64,000 nucleotides of DNA from Anisus vortex (lineage: Eukaryota; Mollusca; Gastropoda; Planorbidae): NCBI GenBank assembly GCA_949126835.1, contig OX421494.1, positions 16,917,038 through 16,981,037 of the forward strand, written 5' to 3'. Under the pieces are notes generated by a model that saw only the letters and a program-made list of their open reading frames with translations, did no database searches and was not told where the DNA came from. Positions 20,346 through 32,956 of the stretch are shown here, one piece after another. Numbering within the stretch: the stretch's first letter is position 1; each line of letters opens with the position of its first letter. The position numbers were made by a program, and so were the translations under genes.

Positions 20346-21874
20346 TGCTTCACTTTCCAATCATCAACCACCATGGTCTTAGAGTTAGAGGGATACTTCA
20401 CTTGCACATTGCAAACAGTGGAAGAAATCCTGAATCAGCAACGGTTGCCATGGCAACAGAAACCGAAGGTCAACACGTGACGCCGCTTAAGACTTTCCTT
20501 CTTGACATTTTTTTTAATCCCCGGATCAGAACAAGGTTTAGGTCATTTCGGGGGGAAAATAATGAAAACCCAGCGTCACCGACGTCTGCTTCAATTACCG
20601 AGTTCAAATTACAATTGACTTAATCTGTTTAAGAGAAATATTTCTTTTTTTGTGGGTTTGTTTTCAATGCGTGGGTGTTGATACAGTAGACTCGACAGAT
20701 GACTCAGGTGTATTCGATTACCTCCACGCAACCAGACAATTCCAGAGAGACAGCGCGCTGGCTGGATAAACAGATGGAATAACATCTTTAATAAGGTTAT
20801 AAAAACAAAATTAACAGAGAGAGAGAGAGAGAAATGCTAAAAGATAAGACTTAAATCTACCAATCGATTAAGAATGTTAAATGTATCAGCTAAAGAAAAG
20901 GACCTGTTTAGAATAAGTCCACGCGTTCATCAAATAACAAGTGGCTGATTCAATGTAATACGACACTAGGCGTGTCGATAGCTAAATATCTTAGTGTGTA
21001 TGGCAAATAGGAAGATCGTATAATAAAATAAATGTGCAAAAGATAATTGGACTTGTAAAGTAAAAGTAAACGCAATACAACAACTATAAATTACCAATAA
21101 AATAAATTTTATGTAAATCTTACTAAGCTATGACTTTACTAAAAATCGGTTTTCTGTGAGAAGGTCAAATCTAATAATTGAAATGGACTTCAAAGGACGA
21201 TGCCTCATTCATTTCCCCATACTTTGCGATGGACTAAACGATGGGCGTCCAGCAAGCGACCTGCTAGCCACAACACGGACCAGCAAAGCCTTTTAGTGTG
21301 GTCCTAAAGGGAGCCGGACTACACGATTAATTTTTTTTTAAATATCCGCCCCCTCCCCCCGTCCCGCCTATCATTCTGAGTACACTGACAGTACTTAAAT
21401 GTAAATGCGTTGTGTGCGTCGTAAAGCTGTTTGAGATTAAGACTTTATGTAAATCTCGAGATAATCTTTCAGAGACTATAAGAAATTGTACTAGTGTCGA
21501 TCAAAACTAGTCATCATGTTTGTTCGAACAAGAAATAAGAATCAATTTTTTGTATAGAGAAGATAAGCGTCTGATATTACCTTACGTTACAAAAATAAGA
21601 TTATTATATTCTCTGGGCTTTTGGTGACTCCCAAGTGACTGACTATGGAGTGCATTGACTTTACTCATAAGAAAATATATAATCCAATCACCACAGTGAG
21701 TTTCCACTATCCATAAATAAAATAATGCTTATGTAAATAGTTTGGTTACATTTTCACAGAAAATGAATCACTACACTTTTATTTTCAACCATAGGATTGG
21801 TTAGGTAAAAAGGTTTTTGAATCAGAGGTATTTCTTTTTCTTGAAAAAAAAATTTAACTTTTTAAATGTGTATG
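20346..21874. other. spacer, nothing recognised
   Basis: Contains a short GA run at about 20816-20832. No conserved coding block. Confidence 0.4.
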
Positions 21875-22312
21875 CAGGGCTATATTTAGGTTTGTGGGGG
21901 CCCTATTCCCAAATTTATGTGGGGGCGACCTCGCCCCTGCATTCCAACATTGCTGCAGCCTGTGTACAGTGTTGCTGTTGCTGAATTATAACCATCTCTG
22001 TCTCACTCTGACTGCCAATTTAGCGAGCAAATTAGCATGTCACTTCATTTAAGTTCATTGAAGAAGTATTATCATTTGACTGTCGACGATAATCATTAAT
22101 ATTAATTCTGTGCTTTTGCAGGCACTCTTGAAGTGCATGGAAGATTTCTGCAGCCACGTGACCTCTTTTGGTCATATATGTTTCAGCACTATTCTAATTG
22201 CATAAAGCAAAAGACTAACAAATTCTTTTAGGGAAATGTGTGAGGGCCACTTTTGGGTGGGGGCCCCTGCTCCATAGGAACACGTGGAACATGCCTAAAT
22301 ACACCTTTTATG
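21875..22312. mobile_element. possible non-autonomous TIR element
   Basis: The left end 'cagggctatatttagg' and right end 'cctaaatacaccttttatg' are imperfect inverted repeats, each followed inward by a G-rich/C-rich 'gggggccc' word (21897 and 22259). No clear target duplication, so the boundaries are uncertain. Confidence 0.4.
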
Positions 22313-22324
22313 CATTATCTTATA

Positions 22325-22400
22325 CATTACAGACGCCCCTTCTATAAAGAAGATTATTGCGTCCTACGCTCATCCGTGGTCCGAGTCTAGTCTTGCACTG
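22325..22400 (-). mobile_element. LINE 3'-end fragment
   Basis: The reverse complement matches the 'ccacggatgagcgtaggacg', 'caataatcttctttatag' segment shared by 18580-18625 and 49010-49060. Confidence 0.65.
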
Positions 22401-24017
22401 TGTGTATGTATGTTAAAACAAAAACATATAATAAGATGTCAAATTGCTTTATTTTTACTCCCTTTCTATTAACTTGCATTGTCTGTCTGCTTGGTGTGTT
22501 GCGTGGTTTTTTGATAGCAAAACTTTGCATCAATTTTTCGACCACTTCCCGTTGTCCAAACAAGCTGAAACTTGGGCAGCAGACTTGTCCTGACTAACAT
22601 TACATTCTATCAAATTTTCAGCATCATAGCCTTTGAAATAGTCACGAATTCCTTCGACCAATTTGCGAATCGAAAAAATTATTTTACGTAAATTATGGCT
22701 GCCTCTACCAGAAGAGACGGAAGTAAATAAACTTTTCGGATATGTTCGTTTTTACGAAATAAAACGAAATGAAAACGACACAATGTATCTTTTTATGTTT
22801 TTTTCGCAAAAAAGGAGGCGCAAAATTTTAGTGTAGAAATTCATAAGGTATATCACCATATATTTCTTTTTAATCTATCAAAATATAAATTAAATATAAC
22901 TTAGTTTACATAGAAAGGGAGTATAATAAAAACTTTGCTTTTATGGGTTAGTTTATTAGAGCTGAATAGTTTTTTTTGCGCATGCACGGCCTGAAATCCG
23001 AAATCAAGTTTTCCGATGTACATAAATACAAAGCATTACAAAGACTATATTGCTCTATTTTTAGAGCTTAACACTTGTTTTTTTTCCGTGCCCAGCAAAT
23101 AACACTGTCTTTAATGACTCCCTAAACTTCCCTAAAGACTTCCGCTGTATACAATGTCTTTTTTCATCTTAATTTTCCATTGAGAGAAAATCATAGCGAA
23201 TTACTAAACGGGAAGTCTAGAGAACCTCGAGCGATGGAAATTCCGAAACGAAGTGTTTCAAGTTTTCAAATAGCAGAAATATCAAAGCAAGCTGTCAATC
23301 TTTATTATAGTCTTTGGTTAAAAGCGGAGGCAAATATAAAATAATATAACGCAATGTTCTAATGAATGACCGAGACAATTTCCTTTTTAAGCCCTTATCA
23401 CTGCCTAAGACTAGGAATTTTTTCGTAATGTATCGAATATATATTTAGCATATTATCGAAGAATGTGTGATGATAATTAAAAAGTATACATATTCTTTTA
23501 GTGGTGAAATCTGATTCTTGCACCATGGGCATCGCTCTAGCACAAACAGGACATTCAGCCTTGGCGTTACACCGTAATCGTCCTCGTAGCCCAAAACATT
23601 ACGTGCCTCAGTGGAACAAAAGCACAATTTCATTCAGCACTGACCATTGCACCCCATCGGGGCGTACATTCTCAGGTTCCGGTCAAAATTGTATTTAAAT
23701 TGTCCACCACAATTAGGAAGAAGAGAATAAAGGTCGTGATGGCAGTCAATTTAAAACAGGTTTAGTCGGGGAACCCGACTTTCCATTGCTCTCTACGAAG
23801 GTCTAAGCTGTGTATCAATGCAGCCTGAAAAAGTGGATTATATTATAATGTTTTTCGGTGTGTACTAAAGCAAATTAGTCTGTAGATAGAGTGTATGATT
23901 GTTGCTCAATAGCTCTTCAGTTTAAGTCTTCATGGGAGATGAAAACAGATCTGAAAAAGTTTTGCACTAGAAGTGTCCTAGCCACACAATCTTCTTCGTA
24001 GAAAATAAGTATAAACT
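22401..24017. other. spacer, nothing recognised
   Basis: I see no repeat end. A stretch at 23500-23700 has less biased base composition and short open frames on both strands, but no motif I can name. Confidence 0.4.
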
Positions 24018-24255
24018 AAAGTAGCCTACCCTTCGGACAAAATTGATCATAGGGCAACACAATCCCATAATAAGCAGTGGCATCAGAAGCTGATGAACGC
24101 TGCTTCACCGGCCCTATGATCAATGATGATCGTAGAAAATGGTCACAGTGATTGGTTAAGCCACCATCTCTCTTAGGAGTGGTTTGAATCGATGGTTTTA
24201 AGGTAGGGCCTCGGATAAGCGAACCGAGAGCCTTTGAGTTCGACTCTTGTGATTC
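24018..24255. mobile_element. inverted pair of SINE pieces
   Basis: 24018-24055 is a SINE tail in minus orientation ('cggacaaaattgatcatagg'). 24056-24125 is the same tail region in plus orientation ('ctgatgaacgctgcttcacc', 'ggccctatgatcaat'). The two meet head to head, giving a potential hairpin of about 17 bp. Downstream, 24150-24250 has two B-box-like words (ggtttgaatcg, gagttcgactc), perhaps decayed SINE heads. Confidence 0.5.
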
Positions 24256-24955
24256 TATTGTGGGCTACACAGCTTCCTAAATACAGATTGTAATTGGGCT
24301 GGTCAAATAATCTCTTATCTTGCAAACTATAGAAGCAAACTCTATTTCATCAGACCGATAGCTTTAGGTACATTTAAAATGTTTACTTCGTTTCAAACTC
24401 TATATAATGCTTCAAAATATAATATATGTATAAAAATACATCTTAAACAGTGACATAAAAATTTGTTTACCGTAACAACACAAGATTAGCCATATTTTTC
24501 TTTGTTTGTTGACCTAATTATGAATTAGAAACAAATTAAGAAAAAACAAGCTAAGCCATAGGGATTAAACTAAGACGATAAAGATAATGGAATGAGTGAC
24601 GTGACATAGAGTCTTGTTTTTCAGCTTCTACTTTTAGATTTGACCATCACCTTGTAAGGGAAGAACGTCAGTTTCTATAATTATTAAGCTAATATGTCAC
24701 GTCTAGTTCATATTTTAACATGGGGATGGAAAAAGGGGGGGGGGAATTGATGCACTTTTCTATATTCCTAGAGTTGTTTAAATATTGTATGACTTTGAAG
24801 TAAAAATATTTTTTTTATTTTGTTTGGTTTTTATCTTGTTGATGTTTTTGGAGGTTATTTATTATGAACTTTATTAATTTGTTTAGACCCCCTACCGTTT
24901 TACTTGTACATTATGTCGGTTAATGCTACATTTATTTGCTTTGTCTAAAGTTTTC
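24256..24955. other. spacer, nothing recognised
   Basis: Includes a G10 run near 24735. No gene-like signal. Confidence 0.4.
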
Positions 24956-25092
24956 AATTATCAATAAGCTTTATTTATTGTTTTAGCCCACAGAATTATA
25001 TCCATGTTGTATGTTGATCAATGTTAAATGCGCTCTGAGCTTAAATTATGTTTGTTGGCAGCGCTATACAAATAGAATTATTATTATTATAT
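24956..25092 (+). mobile_element. LINE 3' tail ending in (ATT)n
   Basis: 'gcgctatacaaatagaatta' followed by ATT repeats is the typical 3' end of a molluscan non-LTR element. The coding part is not preserved upstream. Confidence 0.45.
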
Positions 25093-25204
25093 CTTCAGGG
25101 AAAGTTGTTTACATCTCTACATTTTCTCGTCTTTAGTGCTTGGGGTGTGTTTATATAGGAAACGCTACCTATTAAACTCCAGTCGAAAGCCTATTTTATA
25201 ACAA

Positions 25205-25645
25205 TCCCACCGCTTAAAAAACAAATTCAAAGAAGAATGGTTCAATCAAAGGGCAGTAGAAACAAAATTGGATGAAAAATGTACAAAGAAATGAACAAGC
25301 CCAACAAGCAAGACCACACAAAGCTTCTCCTCCGAGAAGAACAATGCACCAAGTTCCAGTTTAAAAATTGTCTGCAAACAACTCACAGATAACAGAGTAA
25401 AACCCAACACACCCACCAGTGCCCACCACCATATTGCTGTCATTGCCCACACTGAAACAGTAGACCACATCCTCTACTGGAATGTCTCAGTAATGCCAAA
25501 TTTACCCTTCAACTTATCATTACCAACACACTCTTTAAAATAAAGGAATGTTTTAAAATATCTAAAGGCATTTGTCTTACATTTCTCAAGGCAGCTGCAC
25601 AAAATACAATTAGTGATCTAGTGGGACAATTATATAATATATAAT
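25205..25645 (+). pseudogene. decayed LINE C-terminal region
   Basis: One frame near 25425-25480 reads HHHIAVIAHTETVDHILYWN, which fits the 'C-P-x-C ... E-T-V-x-H-I-L-x-x-C' zinc-knuckle/C-terminal segment of I/jockey-type ORF2 with the Cys residues lost. Flanking frames ('KAAAQNTISDLVGQL' at about 25590) read on with breaks. Degraded, so the assignment is tentative. Confidence 0.45.
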
Positions 25646-25727
25646 TTCAGGGGGAGAAAGGCGTATCCCAGTTTCCCACATTAGGGAACGCCTATGACTA
25701 CAAGTATTGTACTATAATCGCATATAG

Positions 25728-26855
25728 CATAGGTTCTCAACCTTTTTCGGCTCACCGCCCCCTTTTACAATTTTTTATCCGCTCACCGCCCCCCCACACA
25801 CTTTCTTTTAGCGCCCACTCCCCACTTCCTTTCCGCCCGCCTGGACTACAGTTTCCGCTATTTTTAGGCGGACTAGCCTTTTTGTGTGATTAATTAGCTT
25901 TAAAAAAACAACTGAAAAGGAAACATATTGTAAGAATTAATAGATCAAACAATTGCCTAAACAAAAGGTTTAAATAAATCAATATTAGTGCGAATCGTTT
26001 GCTTGGTGTGTTGCTAGCAATTTGTTTTGTTTTTTTTGTTTCAATTTTGGTTGCAAAAGCCTTAGGTCTAATAATCAGTAAGATTTGTTATTACAAAACA
26101 GAACTTGATCGGCATCACTATTGAACCCAATGTGGAAACATTTGTTTTATTAAAGGGAGATAATTAGCCCGTTTTATTTGAGCTAATATTTCAGTGTTTT
26201 TTTTCTTTATAAAAAATAAATGGCTTACAAATGACTTTGAAATGATCAATCTGTAAAAGATATTTGAAAATTATATAAATATTATATGACTAAAGAATTT
26301 ATATGTATATTTTTAAGCATTAAAACAACTACCCAGTTTGTATGATTACTACTTATCTATACCGCTTACTTATAACACTATGAAAATCCAAATAGTCTAA
26401 AACACATTATTGTAAAACATCCTTGGTTAAACTGATATCAAAATATCATTAATATTAGCAGATGTAAGGGAGACAGTGCTCGGTCAGCAGGGTTGACAGT
26501 CGGCTGAACCAACCACAGGACCAGCCGGTCGCACACCATATTTGCCAAATACTGACCCCTACTTCATCGAAAAGTCACTGCGATTCCTATTTCTTCTTAA
26601 TATAATAATATGTAGGCATACTGTTGGAGACATCAGATATTTAGCAGCACTTGCGTTTACATTACATTTCATCCAAAAACGAATCGATTCAAATAGCTGA
26701 GATGTTCAAATTATATCAGGTACGTTTGTACCGCCCACTTGCCCTTCACCGCCCCCCCCCCCCCAATCGCCCCCGGGAATGTCAGCGCCCCCTTAAAGCT
26801 TCTCACCGCCCCCCCCCCCGGGGGGGGGCGAAAGCACCCCCGTTGAGAACCTATG
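25728..26855. mobile_element. 1.13-kb hAT-type element, family 2 (CATAGGTTCTCAAC ends)
   Basis: Left CATAGGTTCTCAACCTTTTT and right CCGTTGAGAACCTATG are inverted. Flanks GCATATAG and CCCTATAG match at 6 of 8. Subterminal regions repeat 'ctcaccgcccc' several times on both sides with long C runs (26750-26830). The interior is shared with 39739-40890 ('gtaagaattaatagat', 'ttgcctaaacaaaaggttt'). No transposase frame. Confidence 0.8.
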
Positions 26856-26865
26856 CCCTATAGTA

Positions 26866-27388
26866 AAACCGGACCTGCCTCCCGGCTCTTACATGCAGGG
26901 CGTAGCAATGTTCAGGATTGAACCGGAGGGTGGGAGGGGAAACACCAAGGTTCTGTCCGGGCGCCAGCCACCCCCACAGCACGACGAAGTGGTGGCGCGC
27001 CGTGTATCTTAGGGTACGGTTTCCGCGACCGCATTGCACTTTTTCCTACTGCGAATTTCCCTCCGGGTCATTATCGCGGTGGTTCGCCTGTGTGCCAACA
27101 GCAAAGTTGCCCGGTAGCGCCAATCTAATGCTATAGGTATAGGCATCCAGGCACCAGTGCGGGGTGAACGTTTTGCTCCTTGCTACCTCCCCACCATGCC
27201 TCGGGGTCTCTCGGCAGTACAGTGAGTCTGGGATTCGCAGCAAGCCCACCGGTGTGCTCTTGATGCAAGCGTACTGGTGGTATCCACACTTCGCCGCTGT
27301 GAGTCCCAACGGGTACAGAAGTGCATCGTGCATCCAGACTTTAGGTTTGCCACTAACAAAAGCCTGCATCAACTCACTATTGACATAG
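26866..27388 (-). repeat. GC-rich dispersed repeat, copy B (inverted, diverged)
   Basis: On the minus strand it follows the order of copies A and C: 'ctgtacccgttgggactcac', 'ggtgcctggatg', 'gcgaaccaccgcgataatga', 'gtggctggcgcccggacaga'. More diverged than A and C are from each other. Confidence 0.65.
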
Positions 27389-27404
27389 AAAAAAAGACAC
27401 GTAT

Positions 27405-27681
27405 GGGTCACAGTAGCCGAGCGGCAGCGCGTTCGACTGGCGATCCAAGGGTCCTGGGTTCGAATCCTGGTGAAGACTAGGATTTTTTTTATCAGGATTT
27501 GAGGGTGTCCCTGAGTCTACCCAGCTCTGATGGGTACCTCACCATAGTTGGGGTAAAATAAAGGCGGCTGTGCATAGTGCTGGCCACACAATCACCTAGT
27601 ATGCCGTGGCCACGGAAACTGGTGAACGCTTCTTCACCGGGCCTATGGATCAATTTGGTCCGACGGGATACTTTACTTTTT
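27405..27681 (+). mobile_element. full-length tRNA-derived SINE
   Basis: The pol III head is intact: A-box region 'agtagccgagcggcagcg' and B box 'gggttcgaatcctgg'. The body carries 'tgatgggtacctcac' and 'agttggggtaaaataaaggc', and the tail 'gtgaacgcttcttcaccggg' then 'tttggtccgacgggatactt'. One of the best-preserved copies and a good reference for the family. Confidence 0.9.
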
Positions 27682-27716
27682 TATCCAACTATATCTATAC
27701 AATCTATAAAAAGACT

Positions 27717-28026
27717 GGATTAGGCCCTGAAAATTTGTTTGATGCTAAAAGCGAATATGCTTTCACTTATCTATAAAATAAAATTTCCTAAACACTGGCC
27801 TGTAAATATATGGCAAGTGAGTACGACTTAATTGTTATCGTATGTTCGAAATCTATATAAAAAAAAAAAAGATTCGAATGGGCCCGGAAACTCTATTATT
27901 GATGCCAAAATCAATAGGATTTCACTTGACTTTCACTTTGCTATAAAAATTAGATTTCCTAAACACTGACCTGTAAAAACATTTCAAGTGACTTAGACTT
28001 CCATTTTATCGTATAGATTTGTTCTA
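27717..28026. repeat. ~150-bp diverged tandem duplication
   Basis: 27717-27847 and 27870-28026 share 'atttcctaaacactg.cctg' and 'atcgtat...ttgttc' in the same order, with small indels. Confidence 0.7.
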
Positions 28027-28504
28027 ATAATAGGTTGTTTATTCCTATTACTCGCTTATATGGATAAGTGAATAGTGTAAAAAGTGTGGTCAATTCCAGC
28101 CTCAATTTGCTCATAGAAATGTATTATCGAGGCGCTCCCCATTCTTTATATAAATCAGTGAAGCTAACCCTCGATCAGACACACACACACACAACGAAAT
28201 AAGACTAGCTCAATATAAGTTCTTTATGTTCTTGTGCGTCATACGTTTCGCCATAAATGTTCCAATGCGATATTTCACACTTGGGATTCGGATTTAGCAG
28301 GGTAATTATACAGACTACGTTTTGTTGTGGACTCCCTAATTGAAGGTTTCAATTTCAAGCTCTTAGTGTTAATGTCATTGTGACAAATGAAGTATTGATG
28401 GCATTGTTGACAATCATTTTTGTTTTAACCTGTGATAAAGTGTTTTTATGAAATGTTTTTATTCATTGTTTATATCTTCCTACCTTTCTGTTCAATCCCT
28501 CTCT

Positions 28505-28545
28505 TTGTGTGCGTGTGTGTGTGTGTGTCTCTCTCTGTGTATATG

Positions 28546-28579
<34 letters not shown>

Positions 28580-28592
28580 CACACACACACAC
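28505..28592. repeat. compound microsatellite forming a large palindrome
   Basis: Order is (GT)n-(CT)n-GTATATG-(TA)n-(GA)n-(CA)n. The left (GT)(CT) half is the reverse complement of the right (GA)(CA) half around the TA core, so the block could extrude as a hairpin. Confidence 0.85.
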
Positions 28593-28623
28593 AGATATAT
28601 AGACGAAAGACAGATAAATTGAC

Positions 28624-29068
<445 letters not shown>

Positions 29069-29496
29069 TAACTGAACTGAAAAATGTCGTTATCGTGAAT
29101 GAACTTTGTGTGGTCCTTTTTGTAGGGTATGTTAATTTCAATTGACAAATTTCTTCCAGTTATTCTTTCTGCTTATTGATTAAACCATTCTTCTTTGTGA
29201 TTGTCTTTTTAGGTCATGTTCCAAAATGTCCTGTTAATCACAAGTAATATATCCAAAAGTGTTTATAACATGGTAATACCATACACCAATAATGTCATAT
29301 TAACAAGATAAAAAAAACATACAGTGTGAAGTACACATTCTGTTATAATAGTTTTTCTGTGTAATTTATGAGTATTTTATCATCGCGTTGTTATATCACA
29401 ACCTTTTTCTTGTTCCTTCTACTGGCAATACAACTCTCTCGAATTGTGATTATTATTTTTATAAATTTCGACTTTAATATTGGAAGTAGTAATGAC
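29069..29496. other. spacer, nothing recognised
   Basis: AT-rich, no coding signal. Confidence 0.4.
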
Positions 29497-29744
29497 GTCA
29501 GACCGAATTGTTCCGTTGGGCCGGTGAAGCAAAGTTCAGCAGTTTCTGTGGTCACGGCATACTAGGTGATTGTGTGGCCAGCACAATGCCCAGTCGCCTA
29601 TACTTTACCCCAACTAAGGTCAGGTACCCATCAGAGCTGGATAGACCCAGGGACACCCTCCAGACCCGGGAACCTTAACCAGGATTCGAACCAAGAACTT
29701 TCGGTACGCCAGCCAAAAGCGCTGCCGTTCAACCACCGTGTCCC
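29497..29744 (-). mobile_element. full-length SINE, minus strand
   Basis: From the 3' tail ('gaccgaattgttccgttggg') through 'cagcagtttctgtggtcacg', 'ctttaccccaactaaggtca' and 'gtacccatcagagctgg' to the tRNA-like head with B box ('aggattcgaacc') and A-box region at 29715-29744. Confidence 0.88.
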
Positions 29745-29784
29745 TTGTAATATTGGATTACCAAACTTTATTAAGGATATACGT

Positions 29785-29890
29785 TACAGACCGAACGATA
29801 TTCGTTTTCGGCCGAAAGTCAATGTAAAATATTCGGTATGGTTTCGTTTTCGGCCGAATCTAAAAATTTGGTTTCGGTCGGTCTCTAATA
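29785..29890. mobile_element. fragment of the TTTCGG-rich TIR element family
   Basis: Contains 'ttcgttttcggccgaa' twice and ends 'tttcggtcggtctct', matching the right ends of 42211-42725 and 43855-44351. Confidence 0.6.
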
Positions 29891-30837
29891 TATGTACTTT
29901 ATTTAATGAAAACCTTAAGACGAAAAATATAAATATTATACACATGTAAACAGAATTGTTGTTTTAGGTTTATGTTTTCAATTAAGCTTATCGTTTTCAT
30001 CTCAAGTTATTTGTTGTACAGTGACATTTCTCTTCAAGGAGGTCTATATTTTGTACTTTTACAGTACTTTTACAGTATTTGACAGATCGATCTGATTAAT
30101 AGATCGATTGTTTACTTCAATAATTATCTACTCGTTATATTCGTGTACTCCTTGTATTTCGTCATTGTTGTTATGTACTTTAAAATTTCATCCGCGCTGT
30201 AAGTCAATGCGTTTTCCGGTTTTCTAATTATATTGTTGTTTTTTACGTTTCCATGGTGAAGTAGTTCAAGTTTTTGGTGGTTCACATTGACATAAATGTT
30301 TGTGGCCGTTTGTTTGTTTGTTTTGATTTGTTTCTCAACAAAAGGTGGCGATTCGGTTGTCAAATGCAAGAGTCATTGGGTTTCACTGTTCATACCTTAG
30401 AATCGCACCTTATTTTTCACACATCTGAAAACCGTTTTCCGTTGTGTGCTCATTTAAATAAAAACACCATTATTTTGTTGCATATGTACTTTTTATTTCC
30501 TTACCGTAACACAAACACACATACACATGACTAATTATATTACCTTGTACATACATACGCTCATAATAAGAGCGCACATTTGATTGAGCCATCAACTAAA
30601 TCCGCAGGTCTAAAGATTACCTGGTTAAACTTAAGCGCAGATTAGTTGAGCAGCCTTAAGAGTAACGGTTGAAATGCTAATTAAAGTGACTGTATAGTGC
30701 ATCATGTTGTATTGTATATTTTATATATTTATATATATATATATATATATAGTCTATGTGTGGGAATTTGTATTATAAGCGTTTACTCTGATTTCGTGAT
30801 TTTCATTTTTGTTTCGCCTAACATTATGCAAAATAGA
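29891..30837. other. spacer, nothing recognised
   Basis: A (TA)n run lies at about 30724-30752. No exon recognised. Confidence 0.4.
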
Positions 30838-31362
<525 letters not shown>

Positions 31363-31954
31363 TAAGAGACATAGAAACAGAGAGATCGAAAATTAGACAG
31401 AAAAATATAGAGAAAAATAGATAAAAAAAACTAGACCGCCCTTTACCTGTTCCTTTTGATGACAACCCTTGGTCAGTCCTTCCAAGTTCCTACACGGCCA
31501 GATACAAACAACCCTGTCAGTTTACACCACGACTTGTCATCCATACCCCCAACCCTCATACCCCCCGCCCCTAATTATGACTTGATGCCTGCCGTGTGAA
31601 GTCATGTGATATATATTTCTTTCTGTATCGACAGAAGCCTTAAAATAGTTTTATATTTATTTGTATCATGTGTGTCAGATCTTGTTGGTGGTAATGTTTG
31701 TGGTGTCTGTGTCTGTAAGTGGTTTGTTTGTTTGTTTGTTTATTCAATTGTTTCTTTTTGCTTCCTTTATTTTTATAAGGGTGTTTGTTTGTTTTAATGT
31801 CGTAAACAAACCTTGGGATTTATCAAAGAAAACAACAGAGCGGCGGTTCTTCATTGTAAAGGATTTAGTAGGGATTGTTTGTAATGTTCTATGACACAAA
31901 GATTTGATAAGCGACAGCTATAAGACTGGAGCTGGGAGGTCGAGTGGCATAGAG
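31363..31954. other. spacer, nothing recognised
   Basis: GTTT-rich tract near 31720-31800. No gene. Confidence 0.4.
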
Positions 31955-32152
31955 CAGGGGTCGGCAACCTTTTGATAACAGTGTGCCAAAGTCGGATTTC
32001 TAATTCAATCAGCGTGCCAATGGACTTAAAGTCACCCTACGCTTTTCTTGTAGAAGCGACTTGATTTATCTTTTGGGAAGTCTTCCACTCGCCATTGAAC
32101 ATAGCTCTGCGTGCCATGTCTGTCACGCGTGCCGTAGGTTGACGACCCCCTG
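31955..32152. mobile_element. 198-bp hAT MITE
   Basis: The left end CAGGGGTCGGCAACCTTTTG and right end 'gtaggttgacgaccccctg' are inverted. Same family as 15306-15482. Flanking 'catagag' words on both sides suggest a target duplication shifted by two bases. Confidence 0.8.
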
Positions 32153-32564
32153 CGCCATAGAGTATAAACTGCAACATCGAATGACTTAGCCTAGAGGGAG
32201 GGTGGTGTAGATTACTACTGTCACGTGAGTGTACCAACAACCTAGTGGCGATCTGAAACCAACCTTCGATTATTCTACAATTCTATGAAGTCAACTATCA
32301 TGGGCCATCAACATGGCTTTCTAAAAAAAATCTATGGTCACATTTTTTTTTCTTTTCTAAATGTTCAATAATAAATGCTACTGCGTCTTCTATCAAAGAT
32401 CACTAACTATACTATTATATCTATATATAATCTATATAGTAAGCTAGCTATCTCTCGCAATTCCGATGTATAACCCCCACCCACCCTTTTCCTCTGAAGG
32501 TCAAACCCACGAATCTCGTGATTCCCGCAAACACCTGTCTGAATGAGGAATTATTTGAAAGGCC

Positions 32565-32860
32565 TCGCGTTCAACATAGTAAATGAACGTTCAAAAGGGG
32601 AGATCATTCTAAAATGACGCTCAGCTTAGGTCAGTTTACGGTGATTAGTAATAGGTCTAAGTTTATTTTTACAAATAAATTAACGAATTAAGCAATATTG
32701 TTGATAAAAATACAATTATCTTTTTTGAGGACGTTTCCAATTTATACATTTAACTTTTTACCCGATCGGTTAAAACGGCTTAGGGGCATATAGCGAAAAA
32801 ACAAACAAACATCGAAATAAATAAACAAACTCACGGTAATTATTATATTACTAGTGGTTA
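32565..32860 (+). repeat. dispersed repeat, copy 1
   Basis: Shares with 34245-34530: 'gcgttcaacatagtaaatga', 'ggacgtttccaatttataca', 'cggcttagg.gc.tatagcg'. Copy spacing is about 1.68 kb, same orientation. Confidence 0.75.
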
Positions 32861-32956
32861 TGCCCGTCAAATTGACGGATAAACGAATGACTACAATGTG
32901 TTTTGTTAAGAGAGAAAGCAAAAAGACTATTACAATACAAAGTGGAGTGAGAACGT

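Noticed and set aside
23445..23698. Small gene at 23.5 kb
   Set aside because: Open frames of about 62-65 codons on both strands without motif, start context or splice support.
27405..27480. Functional tRNA gene
   Set aside because: The A and B boxes are those of a SINE head; the sequence continues into the SINE body and the acceptor stem does not pair. The same holds at 8423, 51553, 52580, 58864 and on the minus strand at 29744, 45331 and 61775.
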